DNA from: Pseudomonas graminis
GTDB lineage: Bacteria > Pseudomonadota > Gammaproteobacteria > Pseudomonadales > Pseudomonadaceae
Reading direction: 5' to 3'
Assembly (NCBI RefSeq): GCF_013201545.1
Contig: NZ_CP053746.1
Span: forward strand, 4,044,501 to 4,108,500
Length of the DNA: 64,000 bases
Of this stretch, positions 37,165-45,174 are shown piece by piece; the stretch's first letter is position 1; each line of letters opens with the position of its first letter. The translations under genes were made by a program, and so were the position numbers. The notes under the pieces are model-generated. The model was not told the DNA's origin and searched no databases. It saw only the letters and a program-made list of their open reading frames with translations.

Positions 37165-38097
37165 TCAATAACCGCGGGCCGGATCAACCTGATTCAGCAC
37201 AGGCTCACCTCGATTGAGTCGCTGAATGTTGTCGGCCACTTGCTGCGCGGCGGTGGCTGGTATGGCCACCGAAGCCAGATGGGGTGTGATCAGCACGTTG
37301 TCCAGCGCCCAGAGCGGGTCCTCGGGCGGCAACGGCTCGCGATCGAACACGTCCAGTGTCGCCTCGCTGATCTGCCCGCTGGCGAGTGCAGCGGTCAACG
37401 CATGCTGATCGACGATGGCACCCCGGGAGACGTTGACGAAGCAACTGCCCTTGGGTAACAGAGCCAGCCGTTCGGCGTTGAGCAAGCCATGGGTTTGCGG
37501 CGTCAGTGGCAGCATCACCACCAGAATGTCGCTGCTGCCAAGGAAGCCGTCCAGACGGGCCATCCCGTTCACGCAAGTAACGTTATCCAGCTGTTTTTCC
37601 GAACGTGACCAGCCGCGCACATCGAAACCCTGGCGCGCCAGCTCGAGCGCTGCATAGGAGCCCAGCTCTCCCAAGCCCAGCACCCCGACCCGCACGCTGG
37701 AAGGCAAGCGCGGGTGCAAGTAGTGCCAGCGCCGCTCGCATTGGGCGCGTTCGAAGGCCGGGATGTCGCGGGCATAACGCAGCACCGCAAAGAGCACGTA
37801 GCTGGCCATCATGCGACCCATATCGGGATCGGAAATACGTGTGATCGGCACGGCCGGCAAGTCATCGCGACCCACCAGCGAATCGACGCCAGCCCCCAGG
37901 TTGACCAGCAATTTGAGCTGCTGATATTGCGCGAAGAAACCCTGCGGCGGTTTCCACCCGAGCACCACGTGCACGCTGTCCGGGTCGTTGACGTCATGGG
38001 GCTGGCAGATGCGCACGCCAGGCAGCAGCGGGGTGAGCAGCGCGCTCCATTCTTCGAAACTGTCGTGCTCGCTGTAAAACACCAGGGTCGATGTCAT
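37165..38097 (-). CDS. GhrA-like 2-hydroxyacid dehydrogenase
   Basis: A 310-aa NAD(P)-dependent D-2-hydroxyacid dehydrogenase of the glyoxylate/hydroxypyruvate reductase A type. The nucleotide-binding motif is VGVLGLGELGSYAALELARQ. The catalytic set is Arg in NVSRGAIVDQ, Glu in LDVFDREPLPPEDPLW and His in ITPHLASVAIP. It probably reduces a 2-oxoacid or oxidises a 2-hydroxyacid made by the pathway. Its ATG overlaps the stop of the dehydroquinase-like gene by 4 bases. Confidence 0.87.
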   Translation of the reverse strand: MTSTLVFYSEHDSFEEWSALLTPLLPGVRICQPHDVNDPDSVHVVLGWKPPQGFFAQYQQLKLLVNLGAGVDSLVGRDDLPAVPITRISDPDMGRMMASYVLFAVLRYARDIPAFERAQCERRWHYLHPRLPSSVRVGVLGLGELGSYAALELARQGFDVRGWSRSEKQLDNVTCVNGMARLDGFLGSSDILVVMLPLTPQTHGLLNAERLALLPKGSCFVNVSRGAIVDQHALTAALASGQISEATLDVFDREPLPPEDPLWALDNVLITPHLASVAIPATAAQQVADNIQRLNRGEPVLNQVDPARGY

Positions 38098-38570
38098 GGT
38101 TGGGCCCCCAGTGACTGAGCTTCACCGGTCTGCACGTCCAATAGTTCCGCCACCGCCGTGAGCGCCAGTCGATAACCGAGGGCGCCGAGCCCCGCAATGA
38201 CCCCGGTGGCGGCCTTGGACACGTAGGAGTGATGACGGAAACTCTCGCGCTTCCAGATGTTGCTCATGTGCGCTTCGATGATCGGGCCGTCGAAGGCGAG
38301 CAGCGCGTCGAGAATCGGCACCGAGCTATAGCTCAGGCCGGCAGCATTTATGATCACGGCGTCGGCGTGCAGGCGCGCTTCCTGAATCCAGTCCACCAAT
38401 ACGCCTTCGTGATTGCTCTGGCGAAACTCCAGTTGCAAGCCCAGTTCGGCGGCGTGGCGCAGACAGCGGGTTTCGATGCTGGCAAAGCTTTCGCTGCCGT
38501 AGGTGCCTTTAGTGTCCAGCCCGTAGAGGTTGGCGTTGGGGCCGTTAAGGAAAAACACGGTACGGGGCAT
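38094..38570 (-). CDS. Type II 3-dehydroquinase homologue with altered active site
   Basis: A 158-aa protein clearly of the AroQ fold: LNGPNANLYGL at the N-terminus, QSNHEGVLVDWI, and EAHMSNIWKRESFRHHSYVS with Glu, His and Arg conserved. Other key parts differ. The flexible-loop Arg (REP in usual enzymes) is absent from GLDTKGTYG, and the THTS substrate loop reads AGLSYSS. The loop Tyr and the Asn of IINAAG are kept. These changes, with the catabolic operon context, suggest a related dehydratase reaction or a different substrate rather than shikimate synthesis. The operon neighbours are a GST and a hydroxyacid dehydrogenase. Confidence 0.82.
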   Translation of the reverse strand: MPRTVFFLNGPNANLYGLDTKGTYGSESFASIETRCLRHAAELGLQLEFRQSNHEGVLVDWIQEARLHADAVIINAAGLSYSSVPILDALLAFDGPIIEAHMSNIWKRESFRHHSYVSKAATGVIAGLGALGYRLALTAVAELLDVQTGEAQSLGAQP

Positions 38571-38586
38571 GATTCACTCCAGGGCG

Positions 38587-39201
38587 TTATTCAACAGGGC
38601 GAGTCGCAACCATCGCGGGGTGTTGGTCGAAGATGGCGAACCACGCGGCGGTGGCGGGGTGGTCGGACCGCCAGTCGAGGTGGGCAAAGCGGAAATCTAG
38701 GTAACCGAGGCCGCAGCCGATGGCGATAAGGCCAATGTCATCGGGCACGACGCTGTACTGCGGTGCCTGGTTCTCGATGTCGACCAGCACGGCTCGAATC
38801 TTGGTCAGTTGCCCGTCGAGCCAGCCATCCCATTGCTTGTCGAGGGGCCGGGCAACAGTTTCGTAGCGGGCAAGCATGGCGGCGTCCAGCAGACCGTCCC
38901 CCAACGCCTGTCGGACCAGACTGACCCAGCGCTGCGTGCCTGCGCGCGGGAACAGCGGGCCGCCAGCATGGGTGTCGAGGTATTCGCAGATCACCCGGCT
39001 GTCGTACAGATCCAGGCCATCAGCCGTCTGCATCGCCGGCACCTTCGCCAGCGGATTGAAATGTGCAATGCGCTCATCGCGTTTGATCGGGTGGGCGGCG
39101 GACTCAAGTTTCTCGATCTGCCCCTCCAGTCCCAGGCAGTGGGCGGTAATCATCACCTTGCGCACGTAGGGCGAAGTCGCGGCGTAATACAGTTTGAACA
39201 T
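38587..39201 (-). CDS. Glutathione S-transferase family protein
   Basis: A 204-aa GST with a thioredoxin-like N-domain (YYAATSPYVRKVMITAHCLG, glutathione-contact SPYVRK and VPAMQTADGLDLYDSRVIC) and an all-helical C-domain. I start at MFKLYYAATS (39201) with GGAGA just upstream; the longer frame lacks a site. It is in the long ridA-argE operon. It may use glutathione for isomerisation or thioether chemistry on a pathway intermediate, but this cannot be told from sequence. Confidence 0.87.
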   Translation of the reverse strand: MFKLYYAATSPYVRKVMITAHCLGLEGQIEKLESAAHPIKRDERIAHFNPLAKVPAMQTADGLDLYDSRVICEYLDTHAGGPLFPRAGTQRWVSLVRQALGDGLLDAAMLARYETVARPLDKQWDGWLDGQLTKIRAVLVDIENQAPQYSVVPDDIGLIAIGCGLGYLDFRFAHLDWRSDHPATAAWFAIFDQHPAMVATRPVE

Positions 39202-39260
39202 GGGCTCTCCGGTGACGATGTCAGGTTGTCGCGCCTGCAGGCCGTCAAGCGAGTCAGGCA

Positions 39261-40265
39261 TCAGGAGGCATCGGCGATCAGCAGCACTTTGCCGATATTG
39301 GCGTTGCTCTCCAGCAGGCGGTGCGCTTGCGCGGCCTGTTCGAGGGGCATGCGGGTGTGGATCAGCGGCCGAACCTGACCCGAGACGATCCACGGCATCA
39401 GGTTGGCGCGAATGCAGGTCGCCAGACGCGTCTTCTCCGCGACAGATTTGGGCCGCAGTGTGGACGAGGTCAGGCTCAGGCCCTTGCGCATCAGCAGTTG
39501 CAGGTCCAGCTCGATCTTCGCCCCTTGCAGGAACGACAGGCTGACGTGGCGCCCGCCAGCGGCCATGGCCTCAAGATTGCGCGCCACGTACGGGCCGCCG
39601 ACGTTATCGAGAACGACATCGACGCCGCGTCCTTCGGTGCATTCGGCGATCACCTGGACGAAGTCTTCGCGATGGCGATCAACTGCACGCCAGACGCCCA
39701 GCGCCTTAAGCATCAGCACCTTGTCGGCGCCGCCTGCGGTGGCGATAACCCGCGCGCCCGCCGCACGGGCGCATTGCACGGCGAAGCTGCCGACGCCGCT
39801 GGCGGCGCCATGAATCAACACGGTATCGCCTGCGCCCAGACGGCCCAGCTCGAACAGGTTATGCCACACGGTGAAGGCTGCTTCGGGCACGCTTGCGGCG
39901 TCTTCGAGGGGCAGCTCATCGGGTACTGGCAGGCAGCAGGCGGCCAGGGCGACGCAGTACTGCGCATAACCGCCACCGTTGAGCAATGCCATGACGCGGT
40001 CGCCGGGTTTGAAGTCTTGAACGCCGTCACCCACGGCCACCACTGTGCCCGCCGCCTCAAGCCCCAGCACGTCAGGGGTGCCGGGCGGCGTCGGCATGCC
40101 GCTGCGCTGCATCAGGTCCGGACGGTTGACGCCTGCGGCTGCAACGCGGATCAGCAACTCACCGGGTTGTGGCGCGGGCATCGGGCGTTGCACGCTTTGC
40201 AGCACATCAGGGCCGCCTGGTTCACGGGCGATGATCGCGGTGATGGTGTTGGGAAGCGCACTCAT
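39261..40265 (-). CDS. NAD(P)H-quinone oxidoreductase (TP53I3/PIG3-like MDR)
   Basis: A 334-aa zinc-free medium-chain dehydrogenase/reductase. Landmarks are GVNRPDLMQRSGMPTPPG, LGLEAAGTVVAVG and the NADPH motif IHGAASGVGSFAVQCARAAG. The structural-zinc cysteines are absent, as in quinone oxidoreductases. The C-terminal motif HRLLESNANIGKVLLIAD matches the PIG3 branch. It is within the long operon between the GST and PotA-like genes, 78 bases after the latter. Confidence 0.87.
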   Translation of the reverse strand: MSALPNTITAIIAREPGGPDVLQSVQRPMPAPQPGELLIRVAAAGVNRPDLMQRSGMPTPPGTPDVLGLEAAGTVVAVGDGVQDFKPGDRVMALLNGGGYAQYCVALAACCLPVPDELPLEDAASVPEAAFTVWHNLFELGRLGAGDTVLIHGAASGVGSFAVQCARAAGARVIATAGGADKVLMLKALGVWRAVDRHREDFVQVIAECTEGRGVDVVLDNVGGPYVARNLEAMAAGGRHVSLSFLQGAKIELDLQLLMRKGLSLTSSTLRPKSVAEKTRLATCIRANLMPWIVSGQVRPLIHTRMPLEQAAQAHRLLESNANIGKVLLIADAS

Positions 40266-40343
40266 AAGAGCTGCCCGCAGGCTTGAGGGCAGACGCTGAG
40301 GTGGCGGTTGATGCGATGGCGTGTGGTCATGGAATGCTCGAAT

Positions 40344-41504
40344 TCAGGAAAGGGGCGGGACGTCGGCGGCGAAAGCGCACACGCCTTCTTCATCGAAGCT
40401 CAGGCCCGCCGCCGCACCTATCGGCCAGCGAGTCAGAGCGTCGAGCCCGGACTGACGGACGAACAGAAGGGTCTGGCCCAAGGCAGGGACGTCCAGGTGG
40501 ATATCGACGTGATCACCCTGAAAGACATGGGTGACCACGGTGGCACTCAGCAACGTATCGGCGCCGAGTGCGCCGAGGCGGATGTTCTCCGGGCGCACAT
40601 AAATGTCCACTCGCGCGCCGACATCGGCATGAACCCGCTCGGGTGGCAAGCGCAGTACGCTGTCGCCAAAGGCCAGGGTCGCCAGCTCGTCGCGGCTCAA
40701 GTAGCGCCCCGGAAGTACGTTGACGTCGCCCACGAAGCTGGCGACGAAGGGGGCTTCGGGATGACGATAGATCGCATCCGGCGTACCGATCTGGCGGACA
40801 TGCCCGGCAGACATGACCACCACTCGGTCGCTCATGCTCAGCGCTTCGCTCTGGTCATGGGTGACGAACACTGTGGTGACGCCGAGCTTGCGCTGGATGT
40901 CCTTGAGCTCGATTTGCATCGACAGCCGCAGGTTCTTGTCCAGAGCTGAAAATGGCTCGTCCAGCAATAACACTTTGGGCCGGATCACCAGCGCCCGGGC
41001 CAGCGCGACACGTTGCTGCTGCCCACCGGAGAGCTCGCGCGGCTTGCGCTCGCCGTAGCCTTGCAGCTTGACCAGCGCCAGCGCCTGCTCGACGCGCTCG
41101 GCGATTTCGCCCTTTGGCACGCCGCGCATTCGCAGCCCATAACCGATGTTCCTGGCCACGTTCATGTGCGGGAACAACGCGTAGTTCTGGAAGACGATGC
41201 CAATCTCACGCTGATAAGGCGGGGTTTCGGTGACCAACTGGCCGTCGATGAAGATTTCGCCTTTGTCGGCATCGACAAACCCGGCCATCAGGTTGAGAAG
41301 CGTGGTCTTGCCGCAGCCCGACGGGCCGAGCAGGGTGACGAATTCACCTTCCCGGATCTTCAGCGAAACCTCATGCAGCGCAATCGAGTCACCAAAACGC
41401 TTGAGCACGTTGTCCAGTTGCACGGCGATGTTGATCTTCGCTGTTGCAGCCGTGCCCACGGCCACTGTCGCAGGTTCAAAGGGCGCGATCTGTGTAGTTG
41501 CCAT
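40344..41504 (-). CDS. PotA-like ABC importer ATPase
   Basis: A 386-aa ATPase. Walker A GPSGCGKTT is near residue 60, the signature LSGGQQQRVALARAL follows, Walker B is VLLLDEPFSALD, and the H-loop is VFVTHDQSEALS. A C-terminal TOBE-like regulatory domain covers about residues 290-386 (VRPENIRLG). The N-terminus is 25-30 residues longer than usual. Its partner permeases and binding protein are encoded 4-7 kb downstream in the same operon, with four enzyme genes inserted between, which is unusual. Confidence 0.9.
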   Translation of the reverse strand: MATTQIAPFEPATVAVGTAATAKINIAVQLDNVLKRFGDSIALHEVSLKIREGEFVTLLGPSGCGKTTLLNLMAGFVDADKGEIFIDGQLVTETPPYQREIGIVFQNYALFPHMNVARNIGYGLRMRGVPKGEIAERVEQALALVKLQGYGERKPRELSGGQQQRVALARALVIRPKVLLLDEPFSALDKNLRLSMQIELKDIQRKLGVTTVFVTHDQSEALSMSDRVVVMSAGHVRQIGTPDAIYRHPEAPFVASFVGDVNVLPGRYLSRDELATLAFGDSVLRLPPERVHADVGARVDIYVRPENIRLGALGADTLLSATVVTHVFQGDHVDIHLDVPALGQTLLFVRQSGLDALTRWPIGAAAGLSFDEEGVCAFAADVPPLS

Positions 41505-41533
41505 GGCGACTCCGTCAGCGAGGGGTTGGGGTT

Positions 41534-41959
41534 TCAGGCGGCGGTCCAGTCATCCGGAATGACCGCGATGACGTCGATTTCCATCAGCCATTCAGGTTGG
41601 CCAAGCCCGGAAATAACCAGGCCGGTGGAGATCGGGAAGACGCCCTTGAGCCATTTGCCGACCTCTTTGTAAACCGGCTCGCGGTAGCGGGGGTCGATGA
41701 TGTAGGTGGTGGTCTTGACGATGTGGGAGAGGTCAGAACCCGCTTCTTCCAGCAATTGCTTGACGTTTTTCATGGCTTGCTCAGCCTGGGCCTGAGGGTT
41801 GCCCAGGCCAACGAGGTTGCCCGCGAAATCAGTGCCGATCTGTCCCCGGACGTAGACCGTGTTACCTGCGCGCACGGCTTGGCAGAGGTCGTTGTCAAGA
41901 GACTGATTGGGATAGGTTTCTTTGGTGTTGAACATGCGGATGCGAGTGTGAGTAGGCAT
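41534..41959 (-). CDS. RidA-family (YjgF) enamine/imine deaminase
   Basis: A 141-aa RidA-superfamily protein: VRGQIGTDFAGNLVG, then QAEQAMKNVKQLLEEAGSDL, then the TTYIIDPRYREPVYKEVG region and the end QPEWLMEIDVIAVIP. Members hydrolyse enamine or imine intermediates from amino-acid or amine oxidation. As the first gene of an eleven-gene operon, and close to an FAD monooxygenase gene, it probably handles an imine made by that pathway. A conserved operator-like block lies 55-96 bases upstream of its ATG. Confidence 0.88.
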   Translation of the reverse strand: MPTHTRIRMFNTKETYPNQSLDNDLCQAVRAGNTVYVRGQIGTDFAGNLVGLGNPQAQAEQAMKNVKQLLEEAGSDLSHIVKTTTYIIDPRYREPVYKEVGKWLKGVFPISTGLVISGLGQPEWLMEIDVIAVIPDDWTAA

Positions 41960-42013
41960 GTCGGCGTCTCTTGGAAGTGATGGGATAGAGCTTCACATCG
42001 AGGGTGATTTGAC

Positions 42014-42055
42014 GAAACCAGCATTTGCGTGGGGTATTGGTTAGGCAAAACCGAA
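42014..42055 (-). promoter_or_regulatory. Operator-like block upstream of ridA operon (shared motif)
   Basis: The minus-strand core CCTAACCAATACCCC (42031-42045) is preceded by TTTTG and followed by a block whose plus strand reads GAAACCAGCATTTG (42014-42027). The latter 14 bases are identical upstream of the hydroxyacid oxidase gene (50570-50583). Related cores occur upstream of the FAD monooxygenase gene and the fused ABC gene. I infer a common LysR-type operator or promoter element. Confidence 0.6.
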
Positions 42056-42204
42056 GGCGGGGCGAGACGGGCCTTTCTAGGCTGGAAACCGACGATTCGG
42101 GTGTCTCGCGCTCGAAAAGTCCCGCTCAAAACGGGGTGCCGGGTGGCATCCCCCTTGGGCAGCGGATAGGCCCGGGCAACATCCGCTACGCCCAGGCGGC
42201 CACG

Positions 42205-43455
42205 TCAGGACCGCTCGTACGCCTTGTAGTCATTCTGCAAAACGATGTGATCGGCAATGTATTTCGCGTCATGCCAAACCCCGTAGATGAACGAGGACGC
42301 GCGGTTCACCAGGTTCGGCAGGCCGAGGAAGTAGATCCCGCTTTCTGCGCAGATCCCGCGTTTGTGGAACGGATCGCCTTTCTCATCGAACGCATTGACC
42401 TGCAGCCAGTTGAAATCGAATTTGAAGCCCGTGGCCCACAGGATCGTGGTGATGCCAGCTTCTTCGAGATCCAGACTCAACAGCGGATTCGTAAGGCAAT
42501 CCGGGTCAGGCAGCAGCTCCCACGCCTCGGGTTCCGGCGGGAATGGCAAACCGTTCTCCTCGATATACGCATCCGCGTCACGCAGCACGTCGAAATAAGC
42601 CCGGTCGCCCTCAGCCACGTTCGCTGCCAGACCAGGCTCGAACGTCATGAGTCCGTCCTCGCAGGCTTTGGTCAGGCCCACCAGCGTGATGCCCTGATGG
42701 GCGAGGCGACGGAAATCAACGGTTTTGCCGCCCTCATAGCCACTGACCGCGAAGGCCACGTGTTTTTTCTTCGGCGTGATACGCACTTCGTCCCAAAGGC
42801 CTAACGCGCCCAGCCACCAGCAGTAATCACGGCCACGATAAGAGCGAGGAGGGCGGTAGTGTTCGCCCACCGAGAGAAAGACTTTCTTCCCGGCTTTTTG
42901 CAATTCTTCAGCGATCTGCGAGCCCGACGCGCCTGCGCCGACCACCAGCACGGCACCCTCTGCCAATTGCGCTGGATTCTTGTAATCCGACGAATGAAGT
43001 TGCTGAACGCTGACTTGCCCGGAAACGATGTTTGGCACCGCTGGACGCTGGAAGGGACCGGTGGCCGCGACCACGTTTGACGCCTCGATCACGCCCTGGG
43101 ACGTGGTGACCTTAAAGCCGGGCCGCCCCACGTGGCGCTCAACTTTCAGCACTTCGATGCCGGTACGCACAGGCGCTTGCAACATGGCGACGTAGTCTTC
43201 GAAGTAGTCCGCCATGCGTTCTTTCGGCGGGAAGGCCTCCGGCGAGATGTTGGTAAATTTCATGCTCGGGAAGCGGTCATGCCAGGCCGGGCCATTGGCA
43301 ACGAGCGAGTCCCAGCGCTCCGAACGCCAGCGTTCGGCGATTCGGCTGCGCTCCAGGACAACGTGCTCCACGCCCATGAGGGAAAGATGTTCGCTCATCG
43401 CGACACCCGCCTGGCCTGCGCCGACCACCAAGGTGTTGATTTTTTCCACTGACAT
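42205..43455 (-). CDS. FAD/NADPH-dependent flavin monooxygenase (group B)
   Basis: A 416-aa flavoprotein monooxygenase. The FAD motif is VVGAGQAGVAMSEHL at the N-terminus and the NADPH motif is VVGAGASGSQIAEEL in the middle. Between them, a LHSSDYKNP segment stands where FMO/BVMO-type enzymes carry their signature. The end has LWATGFKFDF, the ATG motif of the class. It should N-, S- or C-oxygenate a substrate using NADPH and O2. It is transcribed next to the ridA operon and divergently from a LysR gene, with an operator-like block 135-175 bases upstream of its start. Confidence 0.87.
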   Translation of the reverse strand: MSVEKINTLVVGAGQAGVAMSEHLSLMGVEHVVLERSRIAERWRSERWDSLVANGPAWHDRFPSMKFTNISPEAFPPKERMADYFEDYVAMLQAPVRTGIEVLKVERHVGRPGFKVTTSQGVIEASNVVAATGPFQRPAVPNIVSGQVSVQQLHSSDYKNPAQLAEGAVLVVGAGASGSQIAEELQKAGKKVFLSVGEHYRPPRSYRGRDYCWWLGALGLWDEVRITPKKKHVAFAVSGYEGGKTVDFRRLAHQGITLVGLTKACEDGLMTFEPGLAANVAEGDRAYFDVLRDADAYIEENGLPFPPEPEAWELLPDPDCLTNPLLSLDLEEAGITTILWATGFKFDFNWLQVNAFDEKGDPFHKRGICAESGIYFLGLPNLVNRASSFIYGVWHDAKYIADHIVLQNDYKAYERS

Positions 43456-43464
43456 TTGAGTTTC

Positions 43465-43575
43465 CTAAAGAGAATCGACCTGGATCGGTTTCGCCGATGC
43501 CGCAGCAACGACAGCACGTCTAGAAGGCACAGCCGCTTTGCGAGCTTCATCCAGCCATGGGGCCAGTGTGATCAA
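43465..43575 (-). CDS. Possible 36-codon ORF ahead of the flavin monooxygenase gene
   Basis: A minus-strand frame ending 9 bases before the monooxygenase start reads LITLAPWLDEARKAAVPSR and ends SAKPIQVDSL. Its codon choice looks coding. The only start near its 5' end is a TTG at 43575 without a good ribosome binding site, and the frame continues upstream through the operator-like block. It may be a small gene, a leader or the remnant of a longer one. I recognise no family. Confidence 0.25.
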   Translation of the reverse strand: MITLAPWLDEARKAAVPSRRAVVAAASAKPIQVDSL

Positions 43576-43589
43576 GGGACCGTCTTTGA

Positions 43590-43629
43590 GAAATTCTGCT
43601 TTTTGAACGTATAGCTTAGGAAAAGCCGA
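43590..43629 (-). promoter_or_regulatory. Operator-like block upstream of flavin monooxygenase gene
   Basis: The minus-strand core CCTAAGCTATACGTT (43606-43620), preceded by CTTTT, aligns with the cores upstream of ridA and the hydroxyacid oxidase gene. It lies between the monooxygenase gene and the divergent LysR gene, where an autoregulated LysR operator is expected. Confidence 0.5.
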
Positions 43630-43786
43630 ACCCCGTTCTCGCGTGTGCCAATGCTGTGGCACCGCGTCGCATGCAGGCGGCTGGGAGCCGGTCCGGCATG
43701 AACCGTGCAGCCGTGCCTGTGCAAAGTGATTCATTCAAAGGGTCGGCGCTGTCGTTCGCCCGCTCGTTATAGATGGGGAGGGCGTG

Positions 43787-44761
43787 ATGCTCAGCCGTAT
43801 TACTCAACGCCAGCTGGAATATTTCGTCGCGTCCGGGGAAGCTGGCAGTATCAGCGCGGCGTCGGAGCGCATTCATGTGTCATCACCGTCTATCTCGGCG
43901 GCGATCACTCACGTGGAGGCCGAACTGGGCATTCAGTTGTTTATTCGTCATCACGCGCAAGGCATCTCGCTCACGGCAGTGGGGCGGCAGGTCATGCAGG
44001 AGGCCAAACTCATCCTTGAACAGATGAGCAACCTTTATACGATCGCCTCAGAGTCACTGAACACGGTGCGCGGCCCCTTGCGGGTGGGGTGTCTGCATTC
44101 GCTCGCGCCGATGATCACGCCGGAGCTGGTGTTCGGTTTCGGGCGCGCGTTTCCCGGCGTGCGGATCACTCAGGTGGAGGGCGATCACGAGCAATTGCTG
44201 GAAAAACTGCGCAGCGCCGAGATTGATATCGCGCTGACCTACGACCTGGCGGCCAGCGCTGACATCGATTTCCAGCCGTTGGCCAAATTGCCGCCCTACG
44301 TCATGGTTGGGGATTACCACCCATTGGCCCATCTGCCCACGGTGAGTTTGCAGGACCTGGAATCCTTCCCGATGGTGCTGCTGGATATCCCGTGGAGTCG
44401 GGAATATTTCCTCAGCCTGTTCCTTCAGGCAGGCACCACGCCGAACATTGTGATGCGTTCCAGCAACCTCGAAACCGTGCGCGCGATGGTCGGCAACGGT
44501 ATCGGCTACACCATTGCCAATGCCCGCCCTAAGGGCAATATGTCTCAAGACGGCAAGCGCTTGATCCGCATTCGTCTGGCGGGCGGATTGCACCCGTTGC
44601 AGTTGGGTTACGCGACGGCTACCAACGCGCAATTGTCCCGTGTGGTATCCGCATTTACCGAGCGCTGCCGCATGTTCGTTTCCGATCAATACATCCCTGG
44701 CATGGCCGCGCCCAGCTTCTTTGACCCTCACGCTGTACGCCCGGCACCTACGGCTGACTAA
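43787..44761 (+). CDS. LysR-family regulator, probable regulator of the catabolic block
   Basis: A 324-aa LysR-type regulator. The HTH is at residues about 5-65 (RQLEYFVASGEAGSISAASE, then SSPSISAAITHVEAELG). The effector domain begins near PLRVGCLHSLAPMITPELV. GGGGAGG lies 5 bases before the ATG at 43787. The gene is divergent from the flavin monooxygenase gene, with an operator-like block between them. The same block upstream of three other operons makes it the best candidate for the common regulator, which is inference. Confidence 0.88.
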   Translation: MLSRITQRQLEYFVASGEAGSISAASERIHVSSPSISAAITHVEAELGIQLFIRHHAQGISLTAVGRQVMQEAKLILEQMSNLYTIASESLNTVRGPLRVGCLHSLAPMITPELVFGFGRAFPGVRITQVEGDHEQLLEKLRSAEIDIALTYDLAASADIDFQPLAKLPPYVMVGDYHPLAHLPTVSLQDLESFPMVLLDIPWSREYFLSLFLQAGTTPNIVMRSSNLETVRAMVGNGIGYTIANARPKGNMSQDGKRLIRIRLAGGLHPLQLGYATATNAQLSRVVSAFTERCRMFVSDQYIPGMAAPSFFDPHAVRPAPTAD

Positions 44762-45174
44762 GCGGGTGCACCAGCGTTGGTCACCCCGGCGGGTGCGGTT
44801 GCTTCGGATTTACCCGCCCCAGCCGTAAACCAGAAACGAATTTAAGCAAAGACCCCGAGCCTGCAGACTGGAGGTATCAGACGAGCCCAATGATGGCTGG
44901 AACCTCAGTGCACCAAAGTGTTGCGACCGCCCGCGAATGGAATGGGTTACGCGTCATTTTGACGCGACTTGCTCGCCCGCCGGTTATGCAGTCACGGACG
45001 GGCAACTCAACAGCGGGGCGCTGCATCGGTTCTGCCTACGCACTGCTCCAGTTAATCCTAATTGACCATGAGTGCCTCCCTCCACGAATCTCGTTTCATC
45101 GGTGCACACCGTAAGACGCGTTGGAGCAGGGCGCCAGGTTGCACATTCAGATTTTTTTGTAGGGCGCAGCGACG
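44762..45174. other. Gene-free region upstream of the fused ABC gene
   Basis: These 413 bases contain no supported gene; a 74-codon frame (44890-45114) has no ribosome binding site or known product. The stretch holds one copy of the operator-like core at 45028-45049 and presumably the operon promoter. Confidence 0.45.
45028..45049 (+). promoter_or_regulatory. Operator-like block upstream of fused ABC importer gene
   Basis: GGTTCTG followed by CCTACGCACTGCTCC (45035-45049) matches the combined ridA/oxidase block at 18 of 22 positions by eye. It lies about 125 bases upstream of the ABC gene start, in the direction of transcription. It is the weakest of the four copies. Confidence 0.4.
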
